Shown piece by piece: positions 21,331 to 32,380 of a stretch of 64,000 nt of DNA (position 1 is the stretch's first letter; each line of letters begins with the position of its first letter). The position numbers and the translations under genes were made by a program. The DNA is from Ascarosepion bandense (taxonomy: Eukaryota > Mollusca > Cephalopoda > Sepiida > Sepiidae), in contig JBBBDQ010000419.1 of NCBI GenBank assembly GCA_037127315.1, forward strand, positions 5,977,501-6,041,500. The letters are read 5' to 3'. The notes below the pieces were generated by a model that was given only the letters and a program-made list of their open reading frames with translations, ran no database searches and had not been told where the DNA came from.

Positions 21331-21530
21331 AACTCTCTTCCGGTTCCATGCATTCCAGCCAGCTTCAATCTGCAAAAAATTAAATGCAATGTCAATCATT
21401 ATCTACTGTTTTCCTGACTACTCTTTTCTATTCCCGTTTATTATTAATGTTTCTGTTCCTAATTCTTGTACTCCTTGTAACTCCTTGTGTCTCAGTGGCA
21501 TTACTGCCTTGTATGGGGTGATACCGGTAA
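21331..21530 (+). mobile_element. LINE-B 3' end (continuation)
   Basis: Resumes with CTCTTCCGGTTCCATGC and ends GCCTTGTATGGGGTGATA, the LINE-B tail without poly(A). Confidence 0.6.
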
Positions 21531-21879
21531 AAGAATATACTTACTTCTTGATTTCGATTTCAGCTTCAAAAACATGCACTTAATGGGACACAATAAATCA
21601 ACTAATTTATTGACAAATATCGTATTCAATCTAGATATGATATCTAAAATATCAATACTCGTATATAATTATATTACAATATAATTAAATTTTGATTTAG
21701 TTTAATTATATCTATAGTTTATAATCCAATATTATATATTATATTATACAATATGAATAAGAAAATCTGTTAATAAATTCGATTCATTTCGCCCCGGAAG
21801 CATGGATTTACTTCTGCGAAATTCGGAGTCAAAGAATAAGTTTTGAACTTTTGTTTTACAAAATAAAAATTACATTTTT
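21531..21879. other. AT-rich, nothing recognised
   Basis: Contains a segment shared with 19.56-19.68 kb. No gene. Confidence 0.45.
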
Positions 21880-22010
21880 AATATTAATATTCATCCAATA
21901 CAAGGCCCAAAAGCCACTCAAGGTAGGGGGTGCTATGCAGTGTTGTATGAGTTTAAAAAAGCAAGAAGATAAGTTCATGAGGTCATGCAAGAAAGATTAC
22001 GTTTAACCCC
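21880..22010 (-). mobile_element. LINE-C 3' end
   Basis: Minus strand reads CTACCTTGAGTGGCTTTTGG and GCCTTGTATTGGATGAAT. The same end occurs at 55.05 kb behind a coding remnant. Confidence 0.5.
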
Positions 22011-22283
22011 AGTATGTTCCGCACGGACAGTTTCTTTCTAATACCAGCCGCTTTGTGGAACACACACTCGGCAGGAATTTTTTTTTGTACAATCCTGACA
22101 TAAAGGTTATAGTGATTAAAAAAACATTCTACGGGAGTTTTTTTTTTCTACAAAGCAGTAATTCTTAGGAAGAAGTTGTCCGTATGGAACCACTATCTTT
22201 CCTGTATAACCGCATAAACGTAAATTCTTGCATGTTTTTTTTGTTTTTTTTTTAACAATTCTGAACCGTTATTCATTACACAT

Positions 22284-22403
22284 ACCGCGCACCCAAACTG
22301 GTATTTCCAGGTGGTCACCCATCTAAGTAGTAACCAGGCTCGACGTTGCTTAACTTCGGTGATCATACGGGAACCGGTGTTTAAAAGTGATATGGCCGTA
22401 AGC
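22284..22403 (-). pseudogene. 5S rRNA-like sequence
   Basis: The minus strand reads CTTACGGCCATATCAC, then GATCACCGAAGTTAAGCAAC and GGATGGGTGACC-like (TAGATGGGTGACCACCTGG). This is the 5S rRNA including the internal promoter region. The last ~15 bases and parts of the 5' third diverge, and no T-run terminator follows, so it is probably a pseudogene or SINE head rather than a working gene. Confidence 0.8.
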
Positions 22404-22509
22404 CGAAGCTGTCCGAGTGGATCTTACTTCTTACCAAAGGATTACAAAGGATATAGGTATGTACGTGACATTGGAAGAACCCAGCTGTAAAAGTCAGTGC
22501 TTGTGGGAC

Positions 22510-22985
22510 TAACGAATGCAGCTTGTCAGAAGATACACCATGGAAAGAGCGATGGAGGGGAGAGAGGCTCGCGACGTTTCGTTCTGAGGAAAGGAGTTGT
22601 AGGGTTAGAATAAATAATCACCCACGAGACCGCTTAGACACTTTTCGTGCTTATTTTATGTTACTTGGAAATGATGCTGTTATGGATAGAAAATCGATAC
22701 TACTATAGGTTGAAAATTTCAGGGTCACAGGTTCAGCGCTTAAAAGAAAGCCTTTTGGAAGACCTCAAATCGCTTGAACTCTTGAAAATTTCCAGGCTGT
22801 GTGACAGTTCATTTTGCAAATCGCCTACACGGTCATCTCATAAACATCGATCTAAAGTTCTATCCATCCAAATTAATGTTTGCTCAGGAACTGCCAGAAC
22901 GCGACTGGAAAAACTGCATGGTCTGCTGTGACGATATATTTCAAAATGTTCCTGTAAATAAAGCTTATGTTCAGCTCTATAACTA
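22510..22985 (+). pseudogene. Possible DDE transposase N-terminal remnant
   Basis: One frame reads HINIDLKFYPSKLM-like then FAQELPERDWKNCMVCC. An aromatic-P-K...QEL...RDW...C pattern is seen in insect and mollusc DDE elements between the helix-turn-helix and the catalytic domain. The match is weak, the frame is short and no ends were found; it may be something else. Confidence 0.3.
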
Positions 22986-23041
22986 ATAAGTATAGTTTTC
23001 GCCACTTGGAGGGAAATAACCATAGACAGCTTTATGAAAAA

Positions 23042-23393
23042 CTAGCAGTATAGCCCGGCGTTGCTCGGGTGTAATGAAAGCTTTAAAACTAATCCATGGT
23101 CTCGGAGCTCAGACTCAGCCTAAAGAATATTTGTGTGAAGTTTGGTGAGAATTGGATAAGAATTGTGGATTTGTATAAAGGACATACAGACAGATAAACA
23201 GACACACACACACAAACATCTTGTTAGAACTGCAACCTTGAAACTTCTGAATATTGTTTCTTATGTCTTTGTCTATGAGTGCATCAAATTTGATTAAAAT
23301 CGGACCTCTCCTTCTATAACCCGATTTTTTCGATTATCAATTTTCGATGTTTATCGGGGTACCTCGACACAAAACCTAGCTAAGAACACTCGG
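23042..23393 (-). mobile_element. Helitron-like element, copy 3, truncated
   Basis: The 3' end (CTAG plus CCCGAGCAACGCCGGG hairpin) is intact on the minus strand; an internal part is replaced or deleted. The 5' half is missing because the sequence passes directly into a Tc1-like transposon at 23394. Confidence 0.6.
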
Positions 23394-24812
23394 AAACAAA
23401 AAGCTACATTCCAAACATTTTATTTAGAAATTTACATTTTTATAAAATGAGGCGATTTACGCATGATCAAAATTATAAGACCAGGTGTATAAATTGTTAG
23501 ATCTATGGTAATTCCAATGTTTTTAGTTCAGTTAGAGATTAGCAATCACTGCGTAAAGGTGTTACCATGCCTAAAGCAAGCAAACTTACCAAAGTTGAGC
23601 GTTCTCGAATTCTAGAATTCCATAAGCAAGGTTTGTCACAGCGGGCAATCGCAGCTAAGGTAAATCGCAGTAAAACTGTGATTTGCAACTTTCTAAAGAA
23701 CAGTGAGAATTATGGAAAAGCAAAATCCTCTGGTAGGCCCCCCAAAAATTCTCCTGCATTGAGTACGAGAATAAGATGGGTTGTTATGAATGAGGCGGGA
23801 CTTTCTTCTAGTCAAATTAAGGCAGTCACAGATGCTGATTGCAATCCCGTAACCATCAGACGGCACTTATGACAAAAAGGCATGGTAAATAAAAAGCATA
23901 AACAAATTCCTCAGCTGCTTCCACGTCACAAGGTGGACTACTTAAAGTTTGGTTGTGAATACCAAACATGGGACGTTGAGAAGTGGAAGAAAGTCCTGTT
24001 TTCTGATAAGAAAAAATTAAATCTAGATGGTCCTGATGGCTTCCAAAAATATTGGCATAACAAAAACATGCCTCCTGAAATTTTCTCCACACGTCATAGT
24101 GGTAGAGAGTCCCTAATGGTATGGAGTGCCTTTTCTTACAGAGGGACGATGGAGCTCCAGGTGGTGTAGGGTTGTCAAACAGCGGCTGGTTATGTTAGCA
24201 TGCTACAAAAAGCATCATTGATGATGGAGGGCCATCGTTCGTGTGTGGATGGATGGTTATTCCAACAGAACGGACCTTGACCTTTCTACAAGAAAATGGG
24301 GTCCATCTCTTGGGACATCCTGCATGCTCACCAGACTTGAAACCAATTGAAAATGTTTGAGGATGGATGACAAGAGATGCTTGTCAAAATGGCAAACAAT
24401 ATTCAACAAAAAATGAACTTCGTGAAGCCATCTTCAGAAGCTGGAGCAACATCCCCCGCACCTTAATGGAAACGCTTATTTCTAGCATGCCCGACAGAAT
24501 TTTTGAAGTCATCAAAAGCAGTGGAGGTAGAACTCATTATTAAATTTAGTTGTTGAATGTTTTCATCCACTTTTTGTACAATTTCGTAGAATTTTTGTCT
24601 CTGGTCTTATAATTTTGATCATGTGTAAATCGCCTCATTTTACAAAAATGTAAATTTCTAAATAAAATGCTTGGAACATAGCTTTTTGTTTCCATAACCT
24701 TTTAGATTGTAGTATTGGTAACCTTAAGTGGAAGGAGTTGAAAATCTATCCGTAAAAAAATATTTCTTTTTAAAAATTTTTAAATGGTCTTAAAATTTTG
24801 ATCAGGAGTGTA
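23394..24812 (+). mobile_element. Tc1-like DNA transposon with long IR/DR-type ends
   Basis: GGAAACAAAAAGCTA... at 23394 is matched by its reverse complement ending at 24692; the inverted repeats share about 90 bases. On the right the element continues to 24812, where a second GGTCTTAAAATTTTGATCAG repeats the inner GGTCTTATAATTTTGATCA at 24602: two direct repeats within one inverted repeat, as in IR/DR Tc1 elements. The matching outer part on the left is absent, replaced by Helitron-like sequence. Confidence 0.8.
23567..24540 (+). pseudogene. Tc1-like transposase, inactivated
   Basis: The N-terminal DNA-binding region is clear: KLTKVERSRILEFHKQGLSQ and a second helix-turn-helix with a GRPPK hook. 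An in-frame stop follows TIRRHL. The catalytic domain continues with VLFSDKKK (first Asp) and FQQN where QQD is expected (second Asp lost), and SPDLKPIENV then a stop (the Glu is present). At least three stops plus the missing Asp make it non-functional. The usual length is about 340 residues. Confidence 0.85.
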
Positions 24813-25039
24813 TGTTGATATAAATGCATCAGTTAAGTAGATACTTCTTTACTTATTAAAATATTTATGAGTAGGTGCTTAAAACAACTCGGCCTTAGAT
24901 TTTGAAAGACTTTAAAATTTTTGCAATACAATCACATTGCACACTTGGCCGTCACATGAACGAAATTCTTTACAAGGCTCAATGCATATCAACTTTTAGT
25001 GTTTAAATATATTTAGAATACCAGTTTTCGAACTAAGTT
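24813..25039. other. Nothing recognised
   Basis: AT-rich spacer. Confidence 0.45.
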
Positions 25040-25615
25040 CTTCTTTATGTGTCGTGTCCTTTCAGGATGTAGGCAATCATGGATTTCTACTTGTCCCTAT
25101 GATTTATCTCTCTTAACATTTTTTTCTCTTGGTATCTCTCCCATACACCACTTTGCCATTCAATCAAGTACCTCGTGCTGTTTATCTCTTATCTCTCTTT
25201 CCATCTATCTGTCCTTTGAGTATTAGATTCTCTAAGCCCTTCTTTCCCATTACGTGTCCCAGAAACCTTAATTGCCTCTTCCTGATGCTAAGTATAAGTT
25301 TCCTTTCTGTTTCCATTCTCTCCAAAACATCGTAGTTAGTCACATGTTCGGTCCATGTTATCCTCAGCACCAAATTTCTGTTTCTTCGAGTCTCTCCTTA
25401 ATCTTTGAGGAGATTGTCTATCATTCGCTGCCATATAGGAGAACAAATATAAAATAACAGCCTTGTTTTTTGTTTACAACAAAATCTTCCTGCTTCTCAA
25501 TACTTTGCTTAGTGTTTGAAATGCTTCGTTGGCCATGGCAATGTGCCTTCGGATCTCAATGTCGCATTATTCATAATCTGTCAGAACACTTCCCAGGTAT
25601 CGAACTATAGCAATT
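25040..25615 (-). pseudogene. LINE-A C-terminal fragment
   Basis: The minus-strand frame at 25182-25373 reads RITWTEHVTNYDVLERME, then RKRQLRFLGHVMGKKGLENL. This is the LINE-A C-terminus, ending with the 3' block whose complement begins TGTCGTGTCCTTTCAGGATG. 5'-truncated. Confidence 0.8.
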
Positions 25616-25791
25616 AAAAAAAATAATTTCACTCTCAGAATGGCAATAACGTTAATAAGACACAACGGTTTATTGAGAGTGAACGAGCATGAGAAGAATA
25701 GGATTAAGAAAGAAAGAAGATGGTCATTTACGGTGAATTTAAATTTTTGAGTATTGTAGGTAAATCAAGAAACAGATTTCCACCAGCGATC
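25616..25791. other. Nothing recognised
   Basis: AT-rich spacer between LINE-A and a SINE-1. Confidence 0.4.
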
Positions 25792-26100
25792 AGCCAGTCA
25801 GTTAAGTGCCATACGTGATACACGCTTGGGCGATCATGTCTCGAAACAGACATGACTGACTGGGCAGAAGATTATCCTGCAGTAGGTTGCCATTGCTTTC
25901 TGCGGTAGACTGGTTGCCGACCAAGGCTATAGAACCCAGTCTGTCCTGCTATTTAACCCATAACTGGAAGGAAGAGACGGATTAATACCTTTCCCAAGGG
26001 TATTTGCGCGTAAGTGAATACAATGGATTCAACTGGAATTCGAACTCGGCTCCCCGGTTTCTTGTTCCGAGCCGATATCCACTGTACCACAACGCACATC
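25792..26100 (-). mobile_element. SINE-1 copy, full length
   Basis: Minus strand from GTGCGTTGTGGTACAGTGG to CACTTAACTGACTGGC, including the body GACTGGGTTCTATAGCCTTG and the 3' hairpin. It abuts LINE-B sequence, so the ORF crossing both is a chimera. Confidence 0.9.
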
Positions 26101-26340
26101 CAGGTTAAGAATATATAGCGATATTTGTGAGAAAAGAAACTATTAGAATATAACATACAGTTGCATCTAGTTAGTTCATCTGTAAACCGATGGGACCAGG
26201 TTGCCAGTGTAGTAGTACGCTTAAATTCGTCGAGGTAACACGTAGGAAGACTCAATAAAATAATTACTATGAAAAGATTTGTAGAAAAGACAGAGGGATG
26301 CACATTAAAACAGATAACATGAAGGACCATTTTTTAAAAA
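26101..26340 (-). pseudogene. LINE-B C-terminal fragment
   Basis: Minus-strand frame: LATWSHRFTDELTRCN then NSFFSHK, the LINE-B segment before the WNSLP motif. Cut off by the SINE-1 next to it. Confidence 0.6.
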
Positions 26341-26640
26341 TTTTGTCAAGACTCTCGAGTTATATAGCAAGAACATCAGACTAAATATGGCAGCAATATT
26401 CACTACACAAACGAATGGTAGATTTATAAATGTGCACGATGGATTCTGATATGGATTGACTTTCTTAACAGCAGGTCTAGCATTTGATTTAATATAATCT
26501 TCCTACTTCATGTCAGCGAAAAACGTAAGATTAAAAAGGTACAAATAATTGTTCTCTTGGAGGTTGACCTAAGATTTTTGGTTTCTTGACCTTATGATGA
26601 GCTTTCCTTTTTCTCCTTTTTATTTCTTGTACAATTAATA
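26341..26640. other. Nothing recognised
   Basis: No gene or known repeat. Confidence 0.45.
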
Positions 26641-26880
26641 TAAAGATATGTTGCAACTTCTAAGGAACCCTGACATATTTGGGAAGGATATTAGAATAAT
26701 CAAGATCCTTTATTGTCAGCAAGCCACCTTCATACAGATATAAAATGAGTTCAGCAAGATATACAAAAATAGATAGCGATGTAAGACAAGGATATATCTT
26801 CTCACCGGACTTATTCAACGAACGCAGAGAGGCGATTCTGAGAGAACTAAAATCCTGCTATGATTAATTATTGGCAGACA
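26641..26880 (+). pseudogene. LINE-A reverse transcriptase fragment
   Basis: Broken frames read RIIKILYCQQ and a VRQG-like segment (GATGTAAGACAAGGATATAT), the fingers/palm region before YADD. Ends near 26880. Confidence 0.65.
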
Positions 26881-26915
26881 TAATCAAACTTAAACTTTAG
26901 TAAACTTAACCATTG

Positions 26916-26958
<43 letters not shown>

Positions 26959-27114
26959 TAGACCATTGGCTCCAGAGATGACGGCAAAATATATATATCG
27001 ATATGCCGCCTAAAATGACGGCAACATATATATTGATGTATCTACTATTGAGTATCTTACATTAAGACATAAGAAAAATAAATAAATAAATAAAACCTTT
27101 GAGCGTGACACACG

Positions 27115-27174
<60 letters not shown>

Positions 27175-27399
27175 CCCAGAATGTTGGTGAGACTAACAGA
27201 CTACATGACTAGATGTTCGATATTAACAAAAGAGGAAAGGTAGACCTTAATTTAAAACTTTTTATACAAGTTGGATTCAGCCATTGGAAACAATTCTTTA
27301 ATCATACTCAGTCAAAAAATAGCATCATATGAAGGATATGTACCTGTTCATTACAGATTATGCAAATGCGTTTGTTAAAGTATTCTATGAAGATCTGTC
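26881..27399. other. (TA)n tracts and Penelope-like flanks
   Basis: TA runs at about 26917-26955 and 27117-27171, with two GACGGCAA...ATATAT blocks between them (26980 and 27018). No gene. Confidence 0.5.
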
Positions 27400-27689
27400 G
27401 GACCTGCTGTAACCCTTTCATACTTCGGAAGGATATTAGAAAAATCAAGGACCTATACTGGCAGCAATCTGCCTGCATACAGACAAAAAATGATTAGTAG
27501 ATATACAAAAATAGAATGAGGTGTTTAGACAAGGATGTGTCTTCTCACTGGACTTATTCAACCTATCTAGTGAAGCGATTCTGAGTGAATTAGGATTCAT
27601 TATTGTCGGCCACAACCGTAGATATTCAGATGAAACCACCAACTTGATAGCAGACACGGAAAGAAAACTACAAAAACTCCTACAGAAGG
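27400..27689 (+). pseudogene. LINE-A reverse transcriptase, part 1
   Basis: Reads IKDLYWQQSACIQT, then GCVFSLDLFNLSSEAILSEL and a damaged YADD region followed by LIADTERKLQKLLQKV. It is broken by an insertion after LQKV. Confidence 0.75.
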
Positions 27690-27957
27690 TAATTTTTTTT
27701 TTTTTTTTTTTTTTTTTAATCATCTCACCCCAAGCAAGGCATTCCACTGCCACTATTGCGCATGGGGCTACATAGGGGAAGGTAAAGAGAAGGAGTGGAT
27801 AGACATAGGGAATGTCAGGAGAAAGGTGATAGATGAGTAAGGATAGCGAGGATGAGTGTCAGGCAGATGGGAAGAGTGTTTGATAGAATGGGAGCAGGTT
27901 AATGAAGGAAAGCAAGAAGAAAAGACTAAACATCAATTGAAGGAAGACAGTATGCTA
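27690..27957 (-). mobile_element. LINE-B type 3' end nested in LINE-A
   Basis: A run of about 23 T, then the complement of the LINE-B end (TTGCTTGGGGTGAGATGATT), and about 230 bases related to 6480-6611. The T-run as the complement of a poly(A) tail and the interruption of LINE-A on both sides identify it as an insertion. Confidence 0.75.
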
Positions 27958-28535
27958 AGTTGTTAGCAAAAGGATAAGAGAAAAATGCAAATTACAAATT
28001 GGATATATCAAAATCAGACATTTACAAGCGTTTAAATATCTGGAAATTGTTTTAACAAAAGACAGAAAGTGTGACACTGAAATCTGAAGGCACATTGGGA
28101 TAGCCAAAGATGCCTTTCGAAGGCTAAACAGAGTATTAAGAAAAGAGTATTGAACTGTTACGTAATATCAGTTGCTGAACTGTTACGAAATCCTACTATA
28201 TGGCAGTGAATGCTAAACAATCTCTTCTCAAAGATGAAGAGAGTTGAAGAAACAGAAATGTGTTTCTTCAGAAGGATGCTGAGAATATCAATGAGGAAAT
28301 CTATTTAACATCAGGAAGTGACAATTGAAATTTTGGGGGCACATAATGAGGAAAGAGGGCTTAGAAAATTTGAGGAAAGATGAAAAGAGCACATAGCATA
28401 TTTACAGAACTTGAGTAATTGGATGGCGGATCAGAGTTTAGGAGAAAGACTAAATTTATTAAAAGCTACAAATGACAGGAATTTATGGAGAGTCATGATC
28501 GCCTACATCCTCAGGTGATATGACACATAAAGAAG
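27958..28535 (+). pseudogene. LINE-A, part 2 (C-terminus and 3' end)
   Basis: Reads KCKLQIGYIKIR, KCDTEI-stop-RHIGIAKDAF and, near the 3' end, a GGATGGCGGATCAGAGTTTA block found reversed in other copies. Stops and small deletions (including a duplicated CTGAACTGTTACG near 28160) make it dead. Confidence 0.75.
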
Positions 28536-28544
28536 ACTAGCTTG

Positions 28545-28838
28545 GTGGGAAGGTCTCACCATTTTACAGTTGAAATAGTTAGATTTAACCGTATGTTCTA
28601 TGCTGGGAATTTATTTCATCGCTATTCTGAAACTTCTCTTCCGAATTCTTGCTTCCCAGTCAACTTTGATCTTCAAAAAATTAAATGCGATGTCAATCAT
28701 TATCTTCAGTGTATTTAATTCCTCTTCTTTTATTCTTCTCGCTCATTAATAATGTTTTTCTTTTTTCTTGTATTCTTTCACACTCAACAGCCCCACTGCG
28801 TCCTAGTGATCTTGCTTGGGTGGGGATTAGAAAAAAAA
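28545..28838 (+). mobile_element. LINE-B 3' end
   Basis: Decayed C-terminal coding (CTTGCTTCCCAGTCAACTTT) and 3' UTR ending CTTGCTTGGGTGGGGATTAG plus A9. Confidence 0.65.
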
Positions 28839-28924
28839 AGTTGAACATAAAATGAATTGTGACAATTTCTCTAATAGGCAAAAAGTAATGTCAATGTTTC
28901 TTTTAAGAAACAAAATGGCATCAA

Positions 28925-29245
28925 GGTCCCACCCTTTTACCGTCAAAATAGTCAAACGTAATCTTCTCTTCTACTCTTAACAGTTTCTTTTCTCGCACTT
29001 CTGGTCTGTGGAAGTCCCTTTTGTATACTTGTTTCCATAATAGCTACAAGCTCTAAACGTTTAACGCGACGTCAATTGCATTCGTCTATCTTCCATCCGT
29101 CTCCCTAAAACCCATCCACCTCTCTAAATCCTCTCGATTTCTTACTGTTTCTTCGGCATCCCTTGTACCCCCGTTTTTTTTTTTACTGAAACCTTTGCAC
29201 ACCAGTGGCAATCATTCCTTTTTGGGGGTGAAATGATTATAAAAG
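28925..29245 (+). mobile_element. LINE-B 3' end
   Basis: Begins GGTCCCACCCTTTTACCGTC like the previous copy and ends GGGGGTGAAATGATTATAAA. Two LINE-B ends thus lie head to tail within 700 bases. Confidence 0.65.
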
Positions 29246-29317
29246 GAAATTAAAGAAAAGAAACCATATTTATATAATCAGTTCCAAAAACTGAATAAAG
29301 GAAAAAGAGAAGAAACT

Positions 29318-29360
<43 letters not shown>

Positions 29361-29474
29361 CAGGGAGAGAAGAGAGAGAGAGAGACATGTTGATAGAGAA
29401 TCTGAGAGAGGGGAGAAACAGAGTGAGAGAGATAAGGAGTTATAAATAAGCAGAGAGATAAACATTAGGAAGGA

Positions 29475-29510
<36 letters not shown>

Positions 29511-29945
29511 TAGAAAGAGAGGGAGTGGGAGAGAGAAGGAGAGAACAGGATAACTAGATAGATAGAGAGTGAGAGAGAGTGGGGAGGAAAATGGAAGTAG
29601 AAGAGTATAGAACTAGAGCAAAAAGGAGTGATTGAAATACATAGACGAAGGTGTAGAAGAGGGAGAGAGTGAGAGGGGGAGGGAGGAGAGAGGAGAGAGA
29701 AATATAGGAGAGAGAAGTATAGGAGAGAGAGAAGAAACACACACACATATATATATATACATATAAAGAGAGAGAGAGAAAGAGAGAGGTGTTAAAGAGA
29801 ATCAAAATGAATGAGAGGAAGACATAGACAAAGGGGTGTAGAAGAGGGAGAGAGAAAGGGAGGAGAGAAGGAGAGAGAAGTATGGGAAAGAGAGAGAAGA
29901 AAAAACACACACACACATATATATATGAAGAGAGAGAGAAACAGA
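29318..29945. repeat. GA-rich low-complexity tract
   Basis: Long interrupted (GA)n with AGAGAGGGAG variants and two short (CA)n-(TA)n islets near 29735 and 29905. Minus-strand ORFs rich in Leu/Ser here are artefacts. Confidence 0.9.
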
Positions 29946-30144
29946 GGTGTTAAAGAGAATCAAAATGGAATATATATTTTTAGAAGTCAGCCATTTTTCC
30001 CATCTTTCTGATGTGCATCGCCTTTGAGTTGAGACGCTGAAGAAAACATTTACATTTTATGAGCGTACGTACATGTAGATTACCACACATGCCCATATCA
30101 ATAACATTGAATCAGCCGGGTAAAAGTTAACATTTATAGATATA

Positions 30145-30809
30145 CTAGCAGTATAGCCCGGCGTTGCTCGGGTGTAATGAAAGCATTAAAACTAATCCAT
30201 GGTCCTGGAGCTCAGACACATTGGACGTTGGCACGAAAAACTAAAAAGCAATAGTTGTTTCCAGTTAAAGCAAAATCGTAGACTGAAAGAAAAATGAATG
30301 AATGTAAGTCAAATTTTCATTTCCTGGTATCGATATCAAATAAGTTTTTTTCGTCGTAAACTGAATTTTGAAGGCTAAATAAGTCCTCTGAGTAAATGGT
30401 ATCATGGCTGAGACTAAGAACTACAATTATACCTACTTAGAGTCAAACCCGAAGCAAAAACTAAAATAAAAGGGCTGAAAAAATACAGATATACAGGCAG
30501 ATAAACAGACACACACACAAACATCCTGCCTTTTATATATATATATTATCGATTTTCTGCACTATTGTAATAACTGCAACCTTGAAACTTCTGAATATCG
30601 TTTCTTATGTCTTTGTCTATGAGTGAATCAAATTTGATGAAAATCGGACCACTCCTTCTATAACCCGATTTTTTCGATTATCGATTTTCGATATTTATCG
30701 GGGTACCTCGACACAAAACCTAGGTAAGAACATTCGCAGACGCTTATAGTACAACTGCGTAAATTTTCAAGAAAAAATCTGTTCAGCCTTTTCGAAGTCT
30801 ATAGTTAAC

Positions 30810-30852
<43 letters not shown>

Positions 30853-30884
30853 ATTGCAATATTCCATTTATGAATAAGTTTAGA
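30145..30884 (-). mobile_element. Helitron-like element, copy 4
   Basis: Minus strand from TCTAAACTTATTCATAAATG to the CCCGAGCAACGCCGGG hairpin and CTAG, with a (TG)n tract near the 5' end. About 740 bp, full length. It straddles blocks X and Y of the duplicated unit. Confidence 0.65.
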
Positions 30885-31194
30885 GTATTTAAATAAATTA
30901 AAACATTAATGATATATACAATAGCTTTTCCTCTCAATAATCTTGGCATTAATTACTGACTTCTTAACAAAATCCTTATTTCATTCTTTATTTCATTCTT
31001 TATTTCATTCTTTATTTCTTTCTTTATTTGTTTATTCCTTTCTTTCTTCTTGTTAATTTATTTCTATAGTAAAATCAATTGCAAGCCATAATCATAATAC
31101 ACATGTACACATTGGGCATAAAACTGTTTTAATTTGTTTATAAAGCATGTATTAATTGTTGGTTATAACCAATCTTTTTCATGTAGTAATATGA
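30885..31194. other. AT-rich stretch with a (TTTATTTCATTC)n-like repeat
   Basis: Short imperfect TTTATTTCATTC units at about 30975-31040. No gene. Confidence 0.6.
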
Positions 31195-31310
31195 ATCAGA
31201 TGAGATCATGCTAGATAACCCCCTGTAACCAGTCTTTCTTCTCACCATAATCATCTGCGCATTAGTAGCAGTCCTGCATTGCTTGGGGTAAAGACATAAA
31301 TACAAAATGA
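31195..31310 (+). mobile_element. LINE-B type 3' end, diverged
   Basis: ACCCCCTGTAACCAGTC ... CCTGCATTGCTTGGGGTAAA matches the order of the LINE-B 3' UTR. An inverted duplicate lies at 34190-34270. Confidence 0.5.
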
Positions 31311-31938
31311 AGTTAGCTAAACCTTTCCCAAAATTGTTTTCCACCGACAGTCATTAGTAAGTGAAATCAACTTCAAAATACAGAGACAAAGTTACGGAGA
31401 GAAGATAATTTACTTTTTAAGACGAAGATGGCAAGACAAAGAAAATAAAAAAAAGATAGGTTGGACAGAAAGAGCATATTTAAAGAAGCCGCTGCAAATT
31501 TGAACAGAGAAATAGATGCAGAATCTTGGCTGAAGACATAAAAGCGGCCAAATTACTACTTTTAAGTAAGCATCTAAAAGTTAACTGTAAAATGTTGGCG
31601 AAGAAGTACACGAAAACTGATCGTATTAAATGTACATGACTGCTTCGTTCATGGAATAGCAAACCAATCGGAATTAGAAGACATGTAGAGTTGAATAATG
31701 TTTTGAGGTAACATTCTAGACATTTAAGCTATAGTTCTCTACAAATGAAGATGGTGTCAAGAATTATTGTAAAATGCTTTTTAAGTGATACAGAAGAATC
31801 ATTAAATAATAATTCATACAACACAATGCTCTTTTATAAAAAAGCTGAATATTGCTAATTTTGCCAACAACGCTTTCAAAAACACGAAATTAATAGAATA
31901 GTCTCACTAGATATTAATCCAGCAGTCTGTTTTCTGAC
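31311..31938. other. Unassigned part of duplicated block Z
   Basis: Contains GAACAGAGAAATAGATGCAG and an A-rich frame-broken stretch that could be an old coding remnant (open minus frame 31480-31662), but I recognise no family. It is repeated at 35.27-35.77 kb. Confidence 0.4.
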
Positions 31939-32055
31939 GCTTACGGCCTATCACGCTGAATACACCGGTTCTCGCTCGATCACCGAAGTTAAGCATCGTT
32001 GAGCCTGGTCCGTACTTAGATGGGTAACCGCTTGGGAATACCAGGTGCTGTAAGC
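31939..32055 (+). pseudogene. 5S rRNA-derived module of a composite SINE
   Basis: 117 bases: GCTTACGGCCTATCAC, GATCACCGAAGTTAAGCATC, TAGATGGGTAACCGC and GGTGCTGTAAGC, so all of 5S including the internal promoter. It is followed after about six bases by a tRNA-like module rather than a terminator, so it is a SINE head, not a 5S gene. Confidence 0.85.
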
Positions 32056-32380
32056 ATTTAGTGACGGTTGTGGTGTAGTGGATATCGGCTCCGAAAGAGA
32101 AATCTGTTTGCCGAGTTTGAATTCCCGTTGAATACCCTGCGTTTACTTAAACACTGGCACCTATTAAAGGGGTGGGGTTAATAAGGAAGTTCTTGCTAAT
32201 CCCAACCCTTTAATTTTTCTGTGATGTATATTTTTTTAAAAACTTTCGCCTATACAATATCTCGGTTTATTTTGAAATGAAGAATTTGCCGATGATGCGT
32301 GTACTTTCTCTGAAGGATTTCATGTAGAAATGGCCATACAACTGATTTGAACAACGAAATTTATATTATATATATATAAC
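32056..32380 (+). mobile_element. tRNA-like module and tail of the 5S-tRNA composite SINE
   Basis: GGTTGTGGTGTAGTGGATAT (A box) and GAGTTTGAATTCCCG (B box), closely related to the SINE-1 head, then a body (TTAATAAGGAAGTTC, CTGTGATGTATATTTT, GCCGATGATGCGTG) that matches 46.28-46.50 kb, ending before a short (TA)n. The 5S and tRNA promoter modules in series recall AmnSINE-type composites. Confidence 0.7.

Noticed and set aside
22284..22403. Functional 5S rRNA gene
   Set aside because: The 3' end diverges, no T-run terminator follows and it is isolated; a pseudogene is more likely.
25953..26330. 125-codon minus-strand ORF
   Set aside because: A chimera reading from a LINE-B remnant into a SINE-1; not a gene.
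29465..29916. Two overlapping minus-strand ORFs of 93 and 120 codons
   Set aside because: Same GA-rich tract; no domain and no composition of a real protein.
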